64,000 nt of DNA, taken from the NCBI GenBank assembly GCA_963920525.1, contig OY986438.1, positions 101,041,696 to 101,105,695 of the forward strand. The letters run 5' to 3'. Both the position numbers and the translations under genes were made by a program. Position 1 is the stretch's first letter. Every line of letters begins with the position of its first letter. The notes beneath the pieces were generated by a model. The model saw only the letters and a list, made by a program, of their open reading frames with translations, had not been told where the DNA came from and ran no database searches. This stretch comes from Dichetophora obliterata (Eukaryota > Arthropoda > Insecta > Diptera > Sciomyzidae). Positions 55,776-64,000 of the stretch are shown piece by piece.

Positions 55776-56802
55776 CTAATTTCTTTTCATATTTTCACAA
55801 CGAATAGCGTGCATTTCTTTCATCTGCTGCAACTGCAGATCAAATAATTTTTTCTTCTGTGCGCGATCTTGTTTTAATGTTTTTAGCTGCGACAAATGCA
55901 CCAAATGCTCGCGCTTTGCTTTCAACCTCATATTTGCTATTTCAATCGTATGGCAAGTGATTGAGCGTTTTTCATCAGCTGATAAATTCTTCACTACTGC
56001 CGCGTGCTTAGCTTCCGCGTGCTCAGCATCCTTTTTATAATTAACTTCCGGTGGCTTTATCAAGTGCGGCTTCAACGCTGGTGTCATCTTTGTTCTTAGT
56101 TACGCCGCCGTGTATGCTGACCACGCTGCCTTAAGACTGTTTTCGGCTACAGTACCCGCGATTTCATTTGAACCATTCGTGTTTGCGCCAGTATTTGTTG
56201 CTTCAATGATGATCCATATCCAAAACAATGATTTGAGAATTGTTCAAATCTATTCGATTGGTTCGTCGTCGTTTGAGCCAGTAGACTTCTCCAAACTACA
56301 TTTTCCTTTGTCACCATTACTGAAATCGTCATCGTCAGGACTTGGTTGCAGTCCTTCGATGAACAGGCTTAAGAGGGAAGCAAGGTCTTGTATCTTAAGC
56401 GATAACTTGACTTGTTTTTTCGCAGGTCCCCCACCTGTTCCCATAGCGTATTTGCGCTCTTCTTTGTATGCTTTTTTTATTCGCTTTTTGATGGCATCAA
56501 GTTTGTCGCGTACTTGACTTACGATGCGGGGCTGCAATGCAAAAGAAACAGAGATAGCAAAACACTTTAACTGTAATATTCAAAATTAATGTCTCAAATA
56601 AAAAAACCAAGTTTTTGCACTAACCGTAAACTGCGCGTTAAACTCATTCCCTATCAGCTCTGACTCTTGGTTTTTTGCGCTTTTGTCAGGTCTCATTGTT
56701 GAGGACCTTTCAATGACGCGAAATAATTTTCGTGAAGCCCTCAGCTTCTATGCCCGAGAAATTTGGTGCTCGATTCTCAGATTTTGGCCTTATGCGTTCC
56801 AT
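55776..56802 (-). pseudogene. Harbinger accessory Myb/SANT-like (zeste-type) gene
   Basis: Partner protein of PIF/Harbinger elements, needed for DNA binding and nuclear import of the nuclease. Exon 1 (56802-56625) starts MERIRPKSENRAPNFSG and carries a stop after IISRH; a 93-nt intron (56532-56624) joins phase 0 to PRIVSQVRDKLDAIKKRIKK, then YAMGTGGGPAKKQ, the usual end of the zeste-like SANT domain. The third part (56087-55776) is a basic coiled-coil-like tail (EIANMRLKAKREHLVHLSQL). Frames between 56250 and 56087 are disrupted. Confidence 0.7.
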
Positions 56803-57354
56803 TTTGATTAACCGCTTTATTTTTTAATATTTAAATTTTTCTAGGTGAATAAAATTTTGAGAAAATTCAACTGAACTGAGAAAAACTCGCCTGGCTCAGT
56901 AAAATTATTGAAGAAATTAAAATTGCTGGCCCGGCAAGTTAACGTACCTTAGGCATTTGAATTTCGGTAAAGTTACCGAACGTTAAGTTTGAATTGCCGG
57001 ACTGTGAAGAAAACTGCCCTAAAACGATTTTAAAAAAAAAAAAAGATCAAAGAACCAAGGCATGCACCTTAAACAAACAAGGTTAGGTCTTTAACCTGAA
57101 TGGAAAAGGATAGATTAATTTAGAGGAATTGATTGGAACCATACTTGAATTATTGATTAGGCGAAACAACCGTAAAAGACAATTTTAATTGCTTTTAACC
57201 GAGGCCAGTGTCATGCCTTAACCTCGGCAAGCATTTCCAGCCCTTAGTTGTTCCTGTCCATTAATTCCACATATTCCACAATTTATTTATGGATTTCTTT
57301 AGTTTTCCATAATTCTTAAACGTAGGAAAGAACAAAGAAAGTGAAAAGAACCAT

Positions 57355-57431
57355 GCCCGAGCCCGGATTCGAACCAGGGATCTCTGGGTTGATAGTCTAG
57401 CGCACTCTCCACTAGACTACAAACGCCGACC
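57355..57431 (-). tRNA. tRNA-like sequence (pseudogene or SINE head)
   Basis: The minus strand has a perfect B box GGTTCGAATCC (57375-57365) and A box TAGTCTAGTGG (57419-57409) at tRNA spacing, a T arm CCTGG-TTCGAAT-CCGGG and an anticodon-like loop CTATCAA. The anticodon stem has two A-C mismatches and the acceptor stem does not pair well, so it is not a sound tRNA. It is probably a tRNA pseudogene or the Pol III promoter of a SINE. Confidence 0.5.
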
Positions 57432-57690
57432 CTTTCAATTTCCCTTTCATTTTGCTTTTTTCAATGTTTATGGTGGCAAACCAAGAAGTGCGATATATAC
57501 GAAAAAAACAATTTCGTGTGGTTTCTTTTTAAAATTTCTGATCACTTATATATTTTTTATTTGCTATATTGAAGCATTTTGATTCACATTTGAACAGATA
57601 TTAAAGTTGAATACGTAATTTGTTTTAAGAAAATAGCGCCGCACTCAACTTCAACTTTAACATCTGTGTCGATAAGCAATAACAGCTTAA

Positions 57691-58348
57691 GGGGAGGTTC
57701 TAGTAAAAACGTAACGTAATTTCAGGATTTTTTTGAGCAAACGTAAATCTTTTTTGAAAAATCTTTTGTAGCATTTATGAGTATATTTCAAGAACATTAT
57801 ACAAGTTTTTCTATGAAAAATAATTCAAAATGGCGGCTGAAGGCTCTACAGCGCTGCCAAGTGATCTGAGACGAAAAAACCTAAAAAATTATTAGCCTAG
57901 ATGAAATTTGGGCGTCCTTGTAGATTTCCGATTTTAATAAAACCCTTTAAAAAAATGGTGGCCCTTTGAAAAAACCCTGTTTTTCCTTTTCCCTCCATTT
58001 TCATTTGCTTTAACGTTAAAAAAAATAATGATAATAAATTTTTGTTTGGAAAAAACGCTTGCTGAAGGCCCCTTAAATTGAATAAGCTTTAATTTGAGCC
58101 ATCAAATATCGAAATATGTCAAGTCGTTAAAGCGGAATAGTGTACAGCGCTGAAAAAAAGGTGTTTCGAGAAAAACATTTATTCCTGTTTTTCGGCCGAC
58201 GCACTCTCTCGTCTAATACGCTATTACTCGTAAAATAAATTTGATAGGGAAATATACTTTTGACCACATATTTTCAAGATCCTAAGGATGAAAAGAAAGC
58301 AAAAAACAAAAACAAAAATTTTCCGTCGATTTCTACTAGAACCTCCCC
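57691..58348. mobile_element. TTAA-flanked nonautonomous element
   Basis: TTAA on both sides (57687-57690, 58349-58352) with perfect inverted ends GGGGAGGTTCTAGTA and TACTAGAACCTCCCC. 658 bp, no coding sequence; some interior phrases (GTTTCGAGAAAAAC) resemble the 43638 element. Confidence 0.72.
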
Positions 58349-58639
58349 TTAAATCGACTTAAAACAGAACTGAGTTATTGTTGTAGCTTTATTCCACGCA
58401 TACAGCATTATAAACACGCACAATCTGTAGCTTCTAGCATGTCATTTTAGCCAAAGTTATGACACAAAAACAAAAGATCCTTTAATATAACTTATATGGC
58501 GATTGAAATGATTTTGAAGCAAGATTTCTCGCAACATTGAAATCAGACTTAAGCTTTATTGTTTATCGACATAGAAACATAAAGAAATAAATTTTTGTGA
58601 AATGGTAGAGTATTGCTGTCCAGCAGCCTTATCATTAGA

Positions 58640-58990
58640 CTCCATACTATCTGTATATATAAAAAGCAAAACACTGTCTATCTGTGTTTGTGATGCCTAT
58701 AGACTCTAAAACTGCTGAACCTATTGACCTGAAAACTTGGCAGTCGATTTGTTTCAGATGCGAGATGGTTTAGAAACATTTGCCACACCCCCGTTTACCG
58801 CCTCCAAATCAATAAAAATGCATTTAGAGCAGCGCTGGGTGCCCCATAGCTCACTGAGCTCTCTCTGAGCGTAACTTTACACATGTACACAAAACTCACA
58901 ACAGAAGAGACTATAATTCAGTCGTTCGCTGAAGGTGATGCTGTAAAGATTTATGTCGGAAATTTTATGTACACTCTTAAAAAACCAACT
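58640..58990 (+). mobile_element. Helitron-like 5' end (tentative)
   Basis: The run CTATCTGTATATATAAAAAG followed by GTCTATCTGTGTTTGTGATG, CCTATAGACTCTAAAACTGC and TGAACCTATTGACCTGAAAA resembles the conserved beginning of insect Helitrons, as I remember it. No replicase or 3' hairpin-CTRR end was found, so it is a fragment. Confidence 0.42.
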
Positions 58991-59165
58991 TTTTGGTTTG
59001 TAGATTCATAATTATTTTGCATAAATTTTTTATTTTATTAAGATTTAATATAATTCATACATATTAAGATTCCTTGCATTATTTTTTTCATATTATTTGT
59101 ATTCACTAAAAATTTGATACTTAATTTTATACGGTTTTGATTATAATTTTATTGATTCGTATATA

Positions 59166-61200
59166 TTTGTATTTGTATTTGTATTTGTATTTATTTATTT
59201 GACACTTGTTAGTACAATAAGATAAAGTAACATCTTTTATAGTACAACGAATAATATACATAATCAACAAATCACATATATATATAAGATAAAAATATAA
59301 AACAAAAACTATATAAAAAAAGCTAGCAAATACTAGCAATGTATAATAAGTTTTATGAATGAATTAAATTTTGGTTGGATTAAATTTGAATTTAAGCAAT
59401 TACATAAGGAATAAAGAAAAACAGTAGTTAACATGAAATAAAACAATAAAGTGATAAGTGTTGTAAGATAATTAATAAATAGAAGTAATAGTTAGATGTT
59501 TGAATAGTATGACATTAAAGAAAGCCTAAAGTTATTCGCACTAACAGTAGCTTTTATGCTAACCGGTAATGAATTCCAAAGTTTAATGGCGTTGACGAAA
59601 AATAGCCGTTTTGAATTTAAATTATTAAATCTCGGTATAATGAGGTTGCCAGTTTGGTTTGAAATACTGAAGCGTAGTTTAGTATAGAGGTAAGATGGAG
59701 TCCTATTATGTATTAATTTATGCAAAAACAAACAATTTCTTGCGTTTAAATAGTTAATAATGCTACATCCCAAAATTTCTTTACTTATTTGGGATACATG
59801 GTCAAAGCGCCTTAAGCCAAACACATATCTTGTCACATTATTAAAGGCAACTTGGATTTTGTGCGAAGATTGTGAATCAAGATTACTATAAACCAATTCG
59901 GAATATGTTATTAAGGGGACTATTAAAAGAACAGCAAGTCTCTTCTTAGTCTCAATGGGAACAAATTGTGACGAAAGCCGTAGGCAGCGCAGAGTGAAAT
60001 ATATGCGCTTGACAACATTATTTATATGGTCAGAACAGGAGAGCTTCGAATTGACGTAAAAACCTAAATTTTTAACCTTAGCAACCATTTCTAGCCTATT
60101 ATTGTTTAAAAATATCGGTGGAATATTAGTGAGGTCAATTTTATCTTTAGAAATTGGAAGAATATACGATTTCTTTTCATTTAGGCAAAGAGCGTTATTA
60201 GACGACCAGTTGGAAATTGCGTTGAGATCTTCATTTAATCTATAACATAAATCTTCAACTAGTCCAACGCGGTTAGAAGAATATAGTTGAATATCGTCGG
60301 CATAACCATGCATCATTACGTTTTTACACACCGTAAAAATATCATTAATAAAAACACTGAATAACAAGGGCCCAAGAATTGATCCTTGAGGTACACCTGA
60401 TTTTGTGTTCTTATAATCAGAAAAAATATCACCAATTTTTACTCTCTGCATTCTACCTTCAAGATAATTTCCTACTAAGGTTAAAGCATTATCATTAAAA
60501 CCAAAGAGTAGCTTCAGCTTTTTAACTAAAATAAAGTGATTAACACAGTCGAATGCTTTCGAAAAGTCTAAAAGGCAAAGAAGTGAAAGATGTCCTTCAT
60601 CATATGACATTCGAATATCGTCGATAACTTTCAGCATTGCAGTCGCACAGCTATGTCCAGTTCGAAAACCTGATTGGTATGGAGATAAAAGTTTGTTTGC
60701 TGAAAGATATTGATTTATCTGATTAGCCATAAGGGACTCACAAATTTTAGAAAAAGAGGTCAAAATACTAATTGGTCTATAATCACTCAAGGTAGTAGCA
60801 GAATTTATTTTAGGAACGGGGATAACAGTAGCTAGTTTCCATGATTGTGGGAAACATGAGGTTGTAAAGCAGTGATTAACGATATGTGTTAGGGGACCAA
60901 ATATATAGGGTAAAATGATTTTGTTAAATCTTAATGAAATACCGTCATGCCCAATAGCATTTGATTTAATTTTCATGATAGATTTTATAACATCATTCTC
61001 ATTCACATTGGAAAAAGAGAATTTGTTGGCGTCACAAAACTGACGAGCACTACACTGAAAGTTATCATTATAGGCTGAAGTATTTGAAAGAAAGAAATCA
61101 TTTAAAATATTAGGGTCAATGCTACAATTTTGTTCGGTATAATTACAAACACTGGGAAACTGGGGGCGATGGATCAATGTAACATGTCTGACTGTCTCAA
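59166..61200 (-). mobile_element. 5'-truncated CR1/L2-type non-LTR retrotransposon
   Basis: On the minus strand a reverse transcriptase frame, a 325-nt AT-rich 3' UTR and a terminal tandem tail of ATACAA units (plus strand TTTGTATTTGTATTTG at 59166 on). Microsatellite tails are typical of the CR1/L2 group. No endonuclease is present; the 5' side is joined to the start of the RTE element, with the junction somewhere in 61140-61260. Confidence 0.82.
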
Positions 61201-61249
61201 CCTGGCGAGGCCAGCATAATCTTTGTGAAATCGCCTCAAGTCGACTCAA
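59492..61249 (-). CDS. CR1/L2-type reverse transcriptase (truncated ORF2)
   Basis: A 585-residue uninterrupted frame. Motifs in order: SNAIGHDGISLRF, DYRPISILTSFSKICESLM, SGFRTGHSCATAML, LLDFSKAFDCVNHFILVKKL, SGVPQGSILGPLLFSVFIND, HGYADDIQLYSSN (catalytic YADD intact), and the C-terminal RNARNC-LFLHKL segment. The LDFSKAFD and GVPQGSILGP forms favour the CR1/L2 group rather than Jockey. The N-terminal endonuclease is absent, and the first 30 or so codons probably belong to the neighbouring RTE 5' UTR, so the initiating Met is doubtful. Confidence 0.85.
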   Translation of the reverse strand: MSRLEAISQRLCWPRQVETVRHVTLIHRPQFPSVCNYTEQNCSIDPNILNDFFLSNTSAYNDNFQCSARQFCDANKFSFSNVNENDVIKSIMKIKSNAIGHDGISLRFNKIILPYIFGPLTHIVNHCFTTSCFPQSWKLATVIPVPKINSATTLSDYRPISILTSFSKICESLMANQINQYLSANKLLSPYQSGFRTGHSCATAMLKVIDDIRMSYDEGHLSLLCLLDFSKAFDCVNHFILVKKLKLLFGFNDNALTLVGNYLEGRMQRVKIGDIFSDYKNTKSGVPQGSILGPLLFSVFINDIFTVCKNVMMHGYADDIQLYSSNRVGLVEDLCYRLNEDLNAISNWSSNNALCLNEKKSYILPISKDKIDLTNIPPIFLNNNRLEMVAKVKNLGFYVNSKLSCSDHINNVVKRIYFTLRCLRLSSQFVPIETKKRLAVLLIVPLITYSELVYSNLDSQSSHKIQVAFNNVTRYVFGLRRFDHVSQISKEILGCSIINYLNARNCLFLHKLIHNRTPSYLYTKLRFSISNQTGNLIIPRFNNLNSKRLFFVNAIKLWNSLPVSIKATVSANNFRLSLMSYYSNI

Positions 61250-64000
61250 ACCTCCACGTGGTGTTTCCTGGGCAACGTCAAAACTGACAACCGTTAGTTT
61301 GGCGGCTAATCTGAGCGGCGGGCCTCCCTAGGCTTAAAATAGGTTGTGCGTCGGGTTTGAAGCCCACCCGTAAAAACCAATTTCAATGAAAACATATAAG
61401 AATAGAAGAAAAATGATCCCCAAATCTGATGACGACTACCGCAAACGAAAAACTGATAATGATTTACGGATATGCACCTGGAATGTCCGAACCCTTAATT
61501 GGGAAGGTGCATCTATCCAACTGACTGATGTCTTGGAAAGATACAAAGCTGATATCACTGCTATCCAAGAAATGCGATGGAAGGGACAGGGTTGCATTCG
61601 GCATGCACCCTGTGATATCTACTACAGCGGCCATGCGGAGAAGCACGAGTTTGGATGCGGATTTGTAGTTGGCAAGAGACTACGGCCCCACGTCCTGCGA
61701 TTCACACCTGTGAACGAACGACTTGCCATAATCCGCATCAAGGTTAGATTCTTCAATATAAGCCTAATATGTGCGCACGCTCCGACAGAAGACAAGGACG
61801 ATGAGATCAAGGAAATTTTCTATGAGCGCCTTGAAAATGCTTACGAGCGCTGCCCCCGCCACGACGTAAAAATCGTGCTTGGTGACTTCAACGCTAAGGT
61901 GGGCAAGGAAAATATTTTTGGTCCAACAGTCGGAAAGTTCAGCCTCCACGACAACACCTCCGATAACGGAATGAGGCTGATTGACTTCGCCGCAGCACGA
62001 AACATGGTCGTAAGTAGTACTAGATTCAAGCATCTCAATATTCATAAAGCCACCTGGATGTCCCCTGATCAAAAAACAAAAAATCAAATTGATCACGTTT
62101 TGATCGACGGAAGGCACTCTTCCAGTGTATTGGATGTACGCACGATCCGTGGTGCAAACATTGACTCGGATCACTATCTTGTTGCAGCCAAGATCCGTAC
62201 ACGTCTGTGCGCAGCTAAAAATACACGCAACCCTACACAGAGAAAGCTAGACGTCGACAAGCTGCAATCGAAACAGACAGCCGATGCTTTCGCCACTCGA
62301 CTCTCACTCCTGCTTCAAAGCACTCCTCCAATCGATGATATATGCGCGCAGTGGACACACATTTCCAACTCCATGCGTGCGGCTGCTGAAGAGGTGATTG
62401 GCTACCAACGCCCTCGCAGAAACCAGTGGTACGACCAGGAGTGTCGCGACGCCACTGCAGAGAAAGACGCCGCCTACAAAGCCACCCTGCAGTCGGTTGT
62501 AACGCGCGCTGCTAAGGAGCGATACAAAGAAAAGAGGAGGGAAGAGAGACATATTTTCAGGCGGAAAAAAAGAGAGGCAGAAAAGCGCGAGCAGGAGAAG
62601 ATTGAGATGTATGGTGACAGGAATGAGGCCCGAAAATTTTTCGAAAAAATAAGACGCCTTGCCGATGGTTTTAAAACCGGGGCCTCTTCCTGCAAGGATG
62701 AAAACGGGAATCTAGTGACAGATGTCCAGAGTACACTGACGTTATGGAGGGAACACTTCTCTAAGCTTCTAAATGGCGACGCTGACAACAATCCCGCCAA
62801 TAGAGATGATATTCCGGAAACCCCAATTGCGGATGACAGCGTCGAGGTTTCGCTGCCCGACTATGATGAAGTTCTGACAGCTATAGCTCGGCTTAAAAAT
62901 AACAAAGCCGCGGGAGCTGATGGCTTACCTGCTGAGCTGTTTAAGAACGGAGGCGAAGCTCTACTTAAATGCATTCACGAGCTTCTATGCAGAATATGGT
63001 CGGAAGAATGCATTCCGAACGATTGGAATCTCAGTGTGCTCTGCCCAATCCACAAGAAAGGCGATCCCACTATCTGTGCCAATTACCGTGGGATAAGCCT
63101 TCTTAATATCGCATATAAGGTCCTGTCGAGCGTTTTATGTGAAAGATTGAAGCCCATTGTAAACGAACTGATCGGACCTTATCAGTGTGGCTTCAGACCT
63201 GGAAAGTCCACCATCGACCAGATTTTCACGCTACGACAAATCTTGGAGAAGACTCAAGAAAAACAAGTCGACACCCACCATCTTTTTGTTGACTACAAAG
63301 CCGCCTTCGACAGCCCAATAAGGAAGCACCTGTACTCCACCATGTCTGAATTTGGTATTCCTGCAAAACTAATACGACTTTGCAGGATGACACTGAGCAA
63401 CACCAGCAGCGCAGTTAAAATCGGGAAGGACCTCTCCCCACCATTTATTACCAAACGAGGTTTCAGACAAGGTGATTCCTTATCGTGCGACTTTTTCAAC
63501 CTAATGATGGAAAAGATCATCCGAGCTGCTGATCTGAGACGTAGTGGCACAATATTCTACAAGAGTGTTATGCTGCTTGCGTATGCTGATGACATAGATA
63601 TCATTGGCCATAATACGCGCGAAGTCAGTGCAGCATTTTCCAGATTAGAAAGAGAGTCAAGTCGAATGGGTCTGTCAGTGAATGCAGATAAGACGAAATA
63701 CTTAGTGTCAACAAACAAACAGTCCCAGCGTCTTGGAACCCACGTTACCGTTGACAATACCTCCTTCGAGGTTGTGAAGAACTTCGTCTATCTAGGATCC
63801 AGCATTAATTCAACCAACGACATCAGCATTGAGATCAAACGAAGAATAACTCTTGCCAACAGGTGTTACTTTGGGCTCAGTAGGCAATTGAGAAGCAGAG
63901 CCCTCTCTCGACGAACGAAAATCACGCTCTATAAATCGCTCATCATGCCCGTCCTACTTTACGCATCACAAACCTGGACGCTGAGCAGTTTAGATGAAAA
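61200..64000 (+). mobile_element. RTE-clade retrotransposon, 5' part, running off the window
   Basis: A GC-richer leader (about 61200-61385, with CTCCACGTGGTGTTTCCTGG and GGCGGGCCTCCCTAGGC) precedes a long open frame. It is the most complete of three family copies here (others at 1-600 and 33645-35317). The 3' end lies beyond base 64000. Confidence 0.88.
61386..64000 (+). CDS. RTE polyprotein: endonuclease and reverse transcriptase (3' incomplete)
   Basis: I read this frame codon by codon from the ATG at 61386 to the last base without a stop: at least 871 codons. Residues 30-270 are the endonuclease: ICTWNVRTL, AIQEMRWKGQG, VLGDFNAKVG, NQIDHVLIDG and DSDHYLV keep the Asn, Glu, Asp and His positions. 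A charged linker rich in Lys/Arg/Glu follows (about 375-420). The reverse transcriptase shows AAGADGLPAELF, NYRGISLLNIAYKVLSSVL, FVDYKAAFDS, GFRQGDSLSCDFFNLMM and LLAYADDIDII, with the YADD box intact. The endonuclease resembles the BovB/RTE-derived CFDP2 type. It enzymatically nicks and primes reverse transcription at the target. The missing end can be inferred from the 33645 copy. Confidence 0.92.
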   Translation, partial: MKTYKNRRKMIPKSDDDYRKRKTDNDLRICTWNVRTLNWEGASIQLTDVLERYKADITAIQEMRWKGQGCIRHAPCDIYYSGHAEKHEFGCGFVVGKRLRPHVLRFTPVNERLAIIRIKVRFFNISLICAHAPTEDKDDEIKEIFYERLENAYERCPRHDVKIVLGDFNAKVGKENIFGPTVGKFSLHDNTSDNGMRLIDFAAARNMVVSSTRFKHLNIHKATWMSPDQKTKNQIDHVLIDGRHSSSVLDVRTIRGANIDSDHYLVAAKIRTRLCAAKNTRNPTQRKLDVDKLQSKQTADAFATRLSLLLQSTPPIDDICAQWTHISNSMRAAAEEVIGYQRPRRNQWYDQECRDATAEKDAAYKATLQSVVTRAAKERYKEKRREERHIFRRKKREAEKREQEKIEMYGDRNEARKFFEKIRRLADGFKTGASSCKDENGNLVTDVQSTLTLWREHFSKLLNGDADNNPANRDDIPETPIADDSVEVSLPDYDEVLTAIARLKNNKAAGADGLPAELFKNGGEALLKCIHELLCRIWSEECIPNDWNLSVLCPIHKKGDPTICANYRGISLLNIAYKVLSSVLCERLKPIVNELIGPYQCGFRPGKSTIDQIFTLRQILEKTQEKQVDTHHLFVDYKAAFDSPIRKHLYSTMSEFGIPAKLIRLCRMTLSNTSSAVKIGKDLSPPFITKRGFRQGDSLSCDFFNLMMEKIIRAADLRRSGTIFYKSVMLLAYADDIDIIGHNTREVSAAFSRLERESSRMGLSVNADKTKYLVSTNKQSQRLGTHVTVDNTSFEVVKNFVYLGSSINSTNDISIEIKRRITLANRCYFGLSRQLRSRALSRRTKITLYKSLIMPVLLYASQTWTLSSLDE

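Larger units (their letters stand above)
54547..57019. mobile_element. PIF/Harbinger transposon, both genes damaged
   Basis: TAA on both sides (54544-54546, 57020-57022), the TWA target of this superfamily, with ends GAACCAATTTCTTCATAGTT and, complemented, GGGCAGTTTTCTTCACAGTC. Within lie a transposase relic on plus and a Myb/SANT-like accessory gene on minus, arranged tail to tail. The right end is unambiguous; the left end could instead be the similar GGGCATTAACTC at 54601. Confidence 0.78.

Noticed and set aside
57355..57431. Functional tRNA gene
   Set aside because: Acceptor and anticodon stems mispair; kept only as a tRNA-like unit.
61464..63757. Minus-strand frames at the right end
   Set aside because: Antisense shadows of the RTE polyprotein, which is open on the plus strand through the window edge.
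49123..64000. Remaining UGP exons
   Set aside because: I looked for the nucleotide-binding GGLGTSMG region and other conserved blocks and saw none.

Overview
This window looks like a piece of nuclear genome from a higher fly (Diptera). It is strongly AT-rich, host coding sequence is confined to a few small exons with 60-70 nt introns, and most of the rest is transposable elements and their relics. One exon pair (48776-49122) encodes the N-terminus of UDP-glucose pyrophosphorylase in a form close to the fly protein I recall. The transposon mix (LOA, RTE, Jockey and CR1-type non-LTR elements; Tc1, Tc3-like, mariner, a DD41D rosa-like mariner; hAT, piggyBac-like, P-like and Harbinger elements) is typical of insects, and rosa-like DD41D elements were described from tephritid fruit flies. 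I cannot fix the species.

Layout. 1-0.6 kb: reverse RTE endonuclease fragment. 1.3-3.3 kb: a tandem repeat split by a TTAA-flanked element, then a short hAT element. 4.3-9.8 kb: a complete two-ORF LOA-type retrotransposon on the minus strand, bounded by a perfect 12-bp target duplication with all visible catalytic residues intact. 10.9-13.7 kb: a hAT element interrupted by a Tc1 element with one nonsense codon. 16.8-20 kb: mariner relic and the left copy of a long repeat. 21.7-24.3 kb: a Tc3-like element (one frameshift) and an internally deleted DD41D mariner. 25.5-28.9 kb: a nested stack in which a hAT holds a Jockey element that itself holds a second hAT and a P-like MITE, with a TTAA-flanked MITE also in the outer hAT. 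29.4-33.6 kb: another hAT derivative, palindromic AT satellites and an ATTCATT hairpin. 33.6-37.9 kb: RTE reverse transcriptase relic, a tandem duplication split by a LOA 3' fragment, MITEs and a 60-bp minisatellite. 39-44.5 kb: foldback elements and the right, inverted copy of the long repeat, carrying a P-like element with a THAP zinc-finger exon.

44.8-49.1 kb is the host island: two exons of an uncharacterised gene on the minus strand, a 670-bp palindrome, and two coding exons of UGP on the plus strand. The rest of UGP is not in the window, so either its next intron exceeds 14.9 kb or the gene is broken here. That putative intron holds a 3-kb element with ~600-bp inverted arms (containing two P-like MITEs with perfect 8-bp target duplications), a Harbinger element with both of its genes damaged, a tRNA-like Pol III promoter unit, a Helitron-like end, and a CR1-type reverse transcriptase gene. 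The window ends inside an RTE element whose frame is open from 61386 through base 64000 (at least 871 codons, endonuclease plus reverse transcriptase).

The genes do not form one pathway: apart from UGP and the uncharacterised neighbour, the coding sequence serves transposition. The best evidence is structural: matched target duplications, inverted termini and nesting, all readable directly from the bases.
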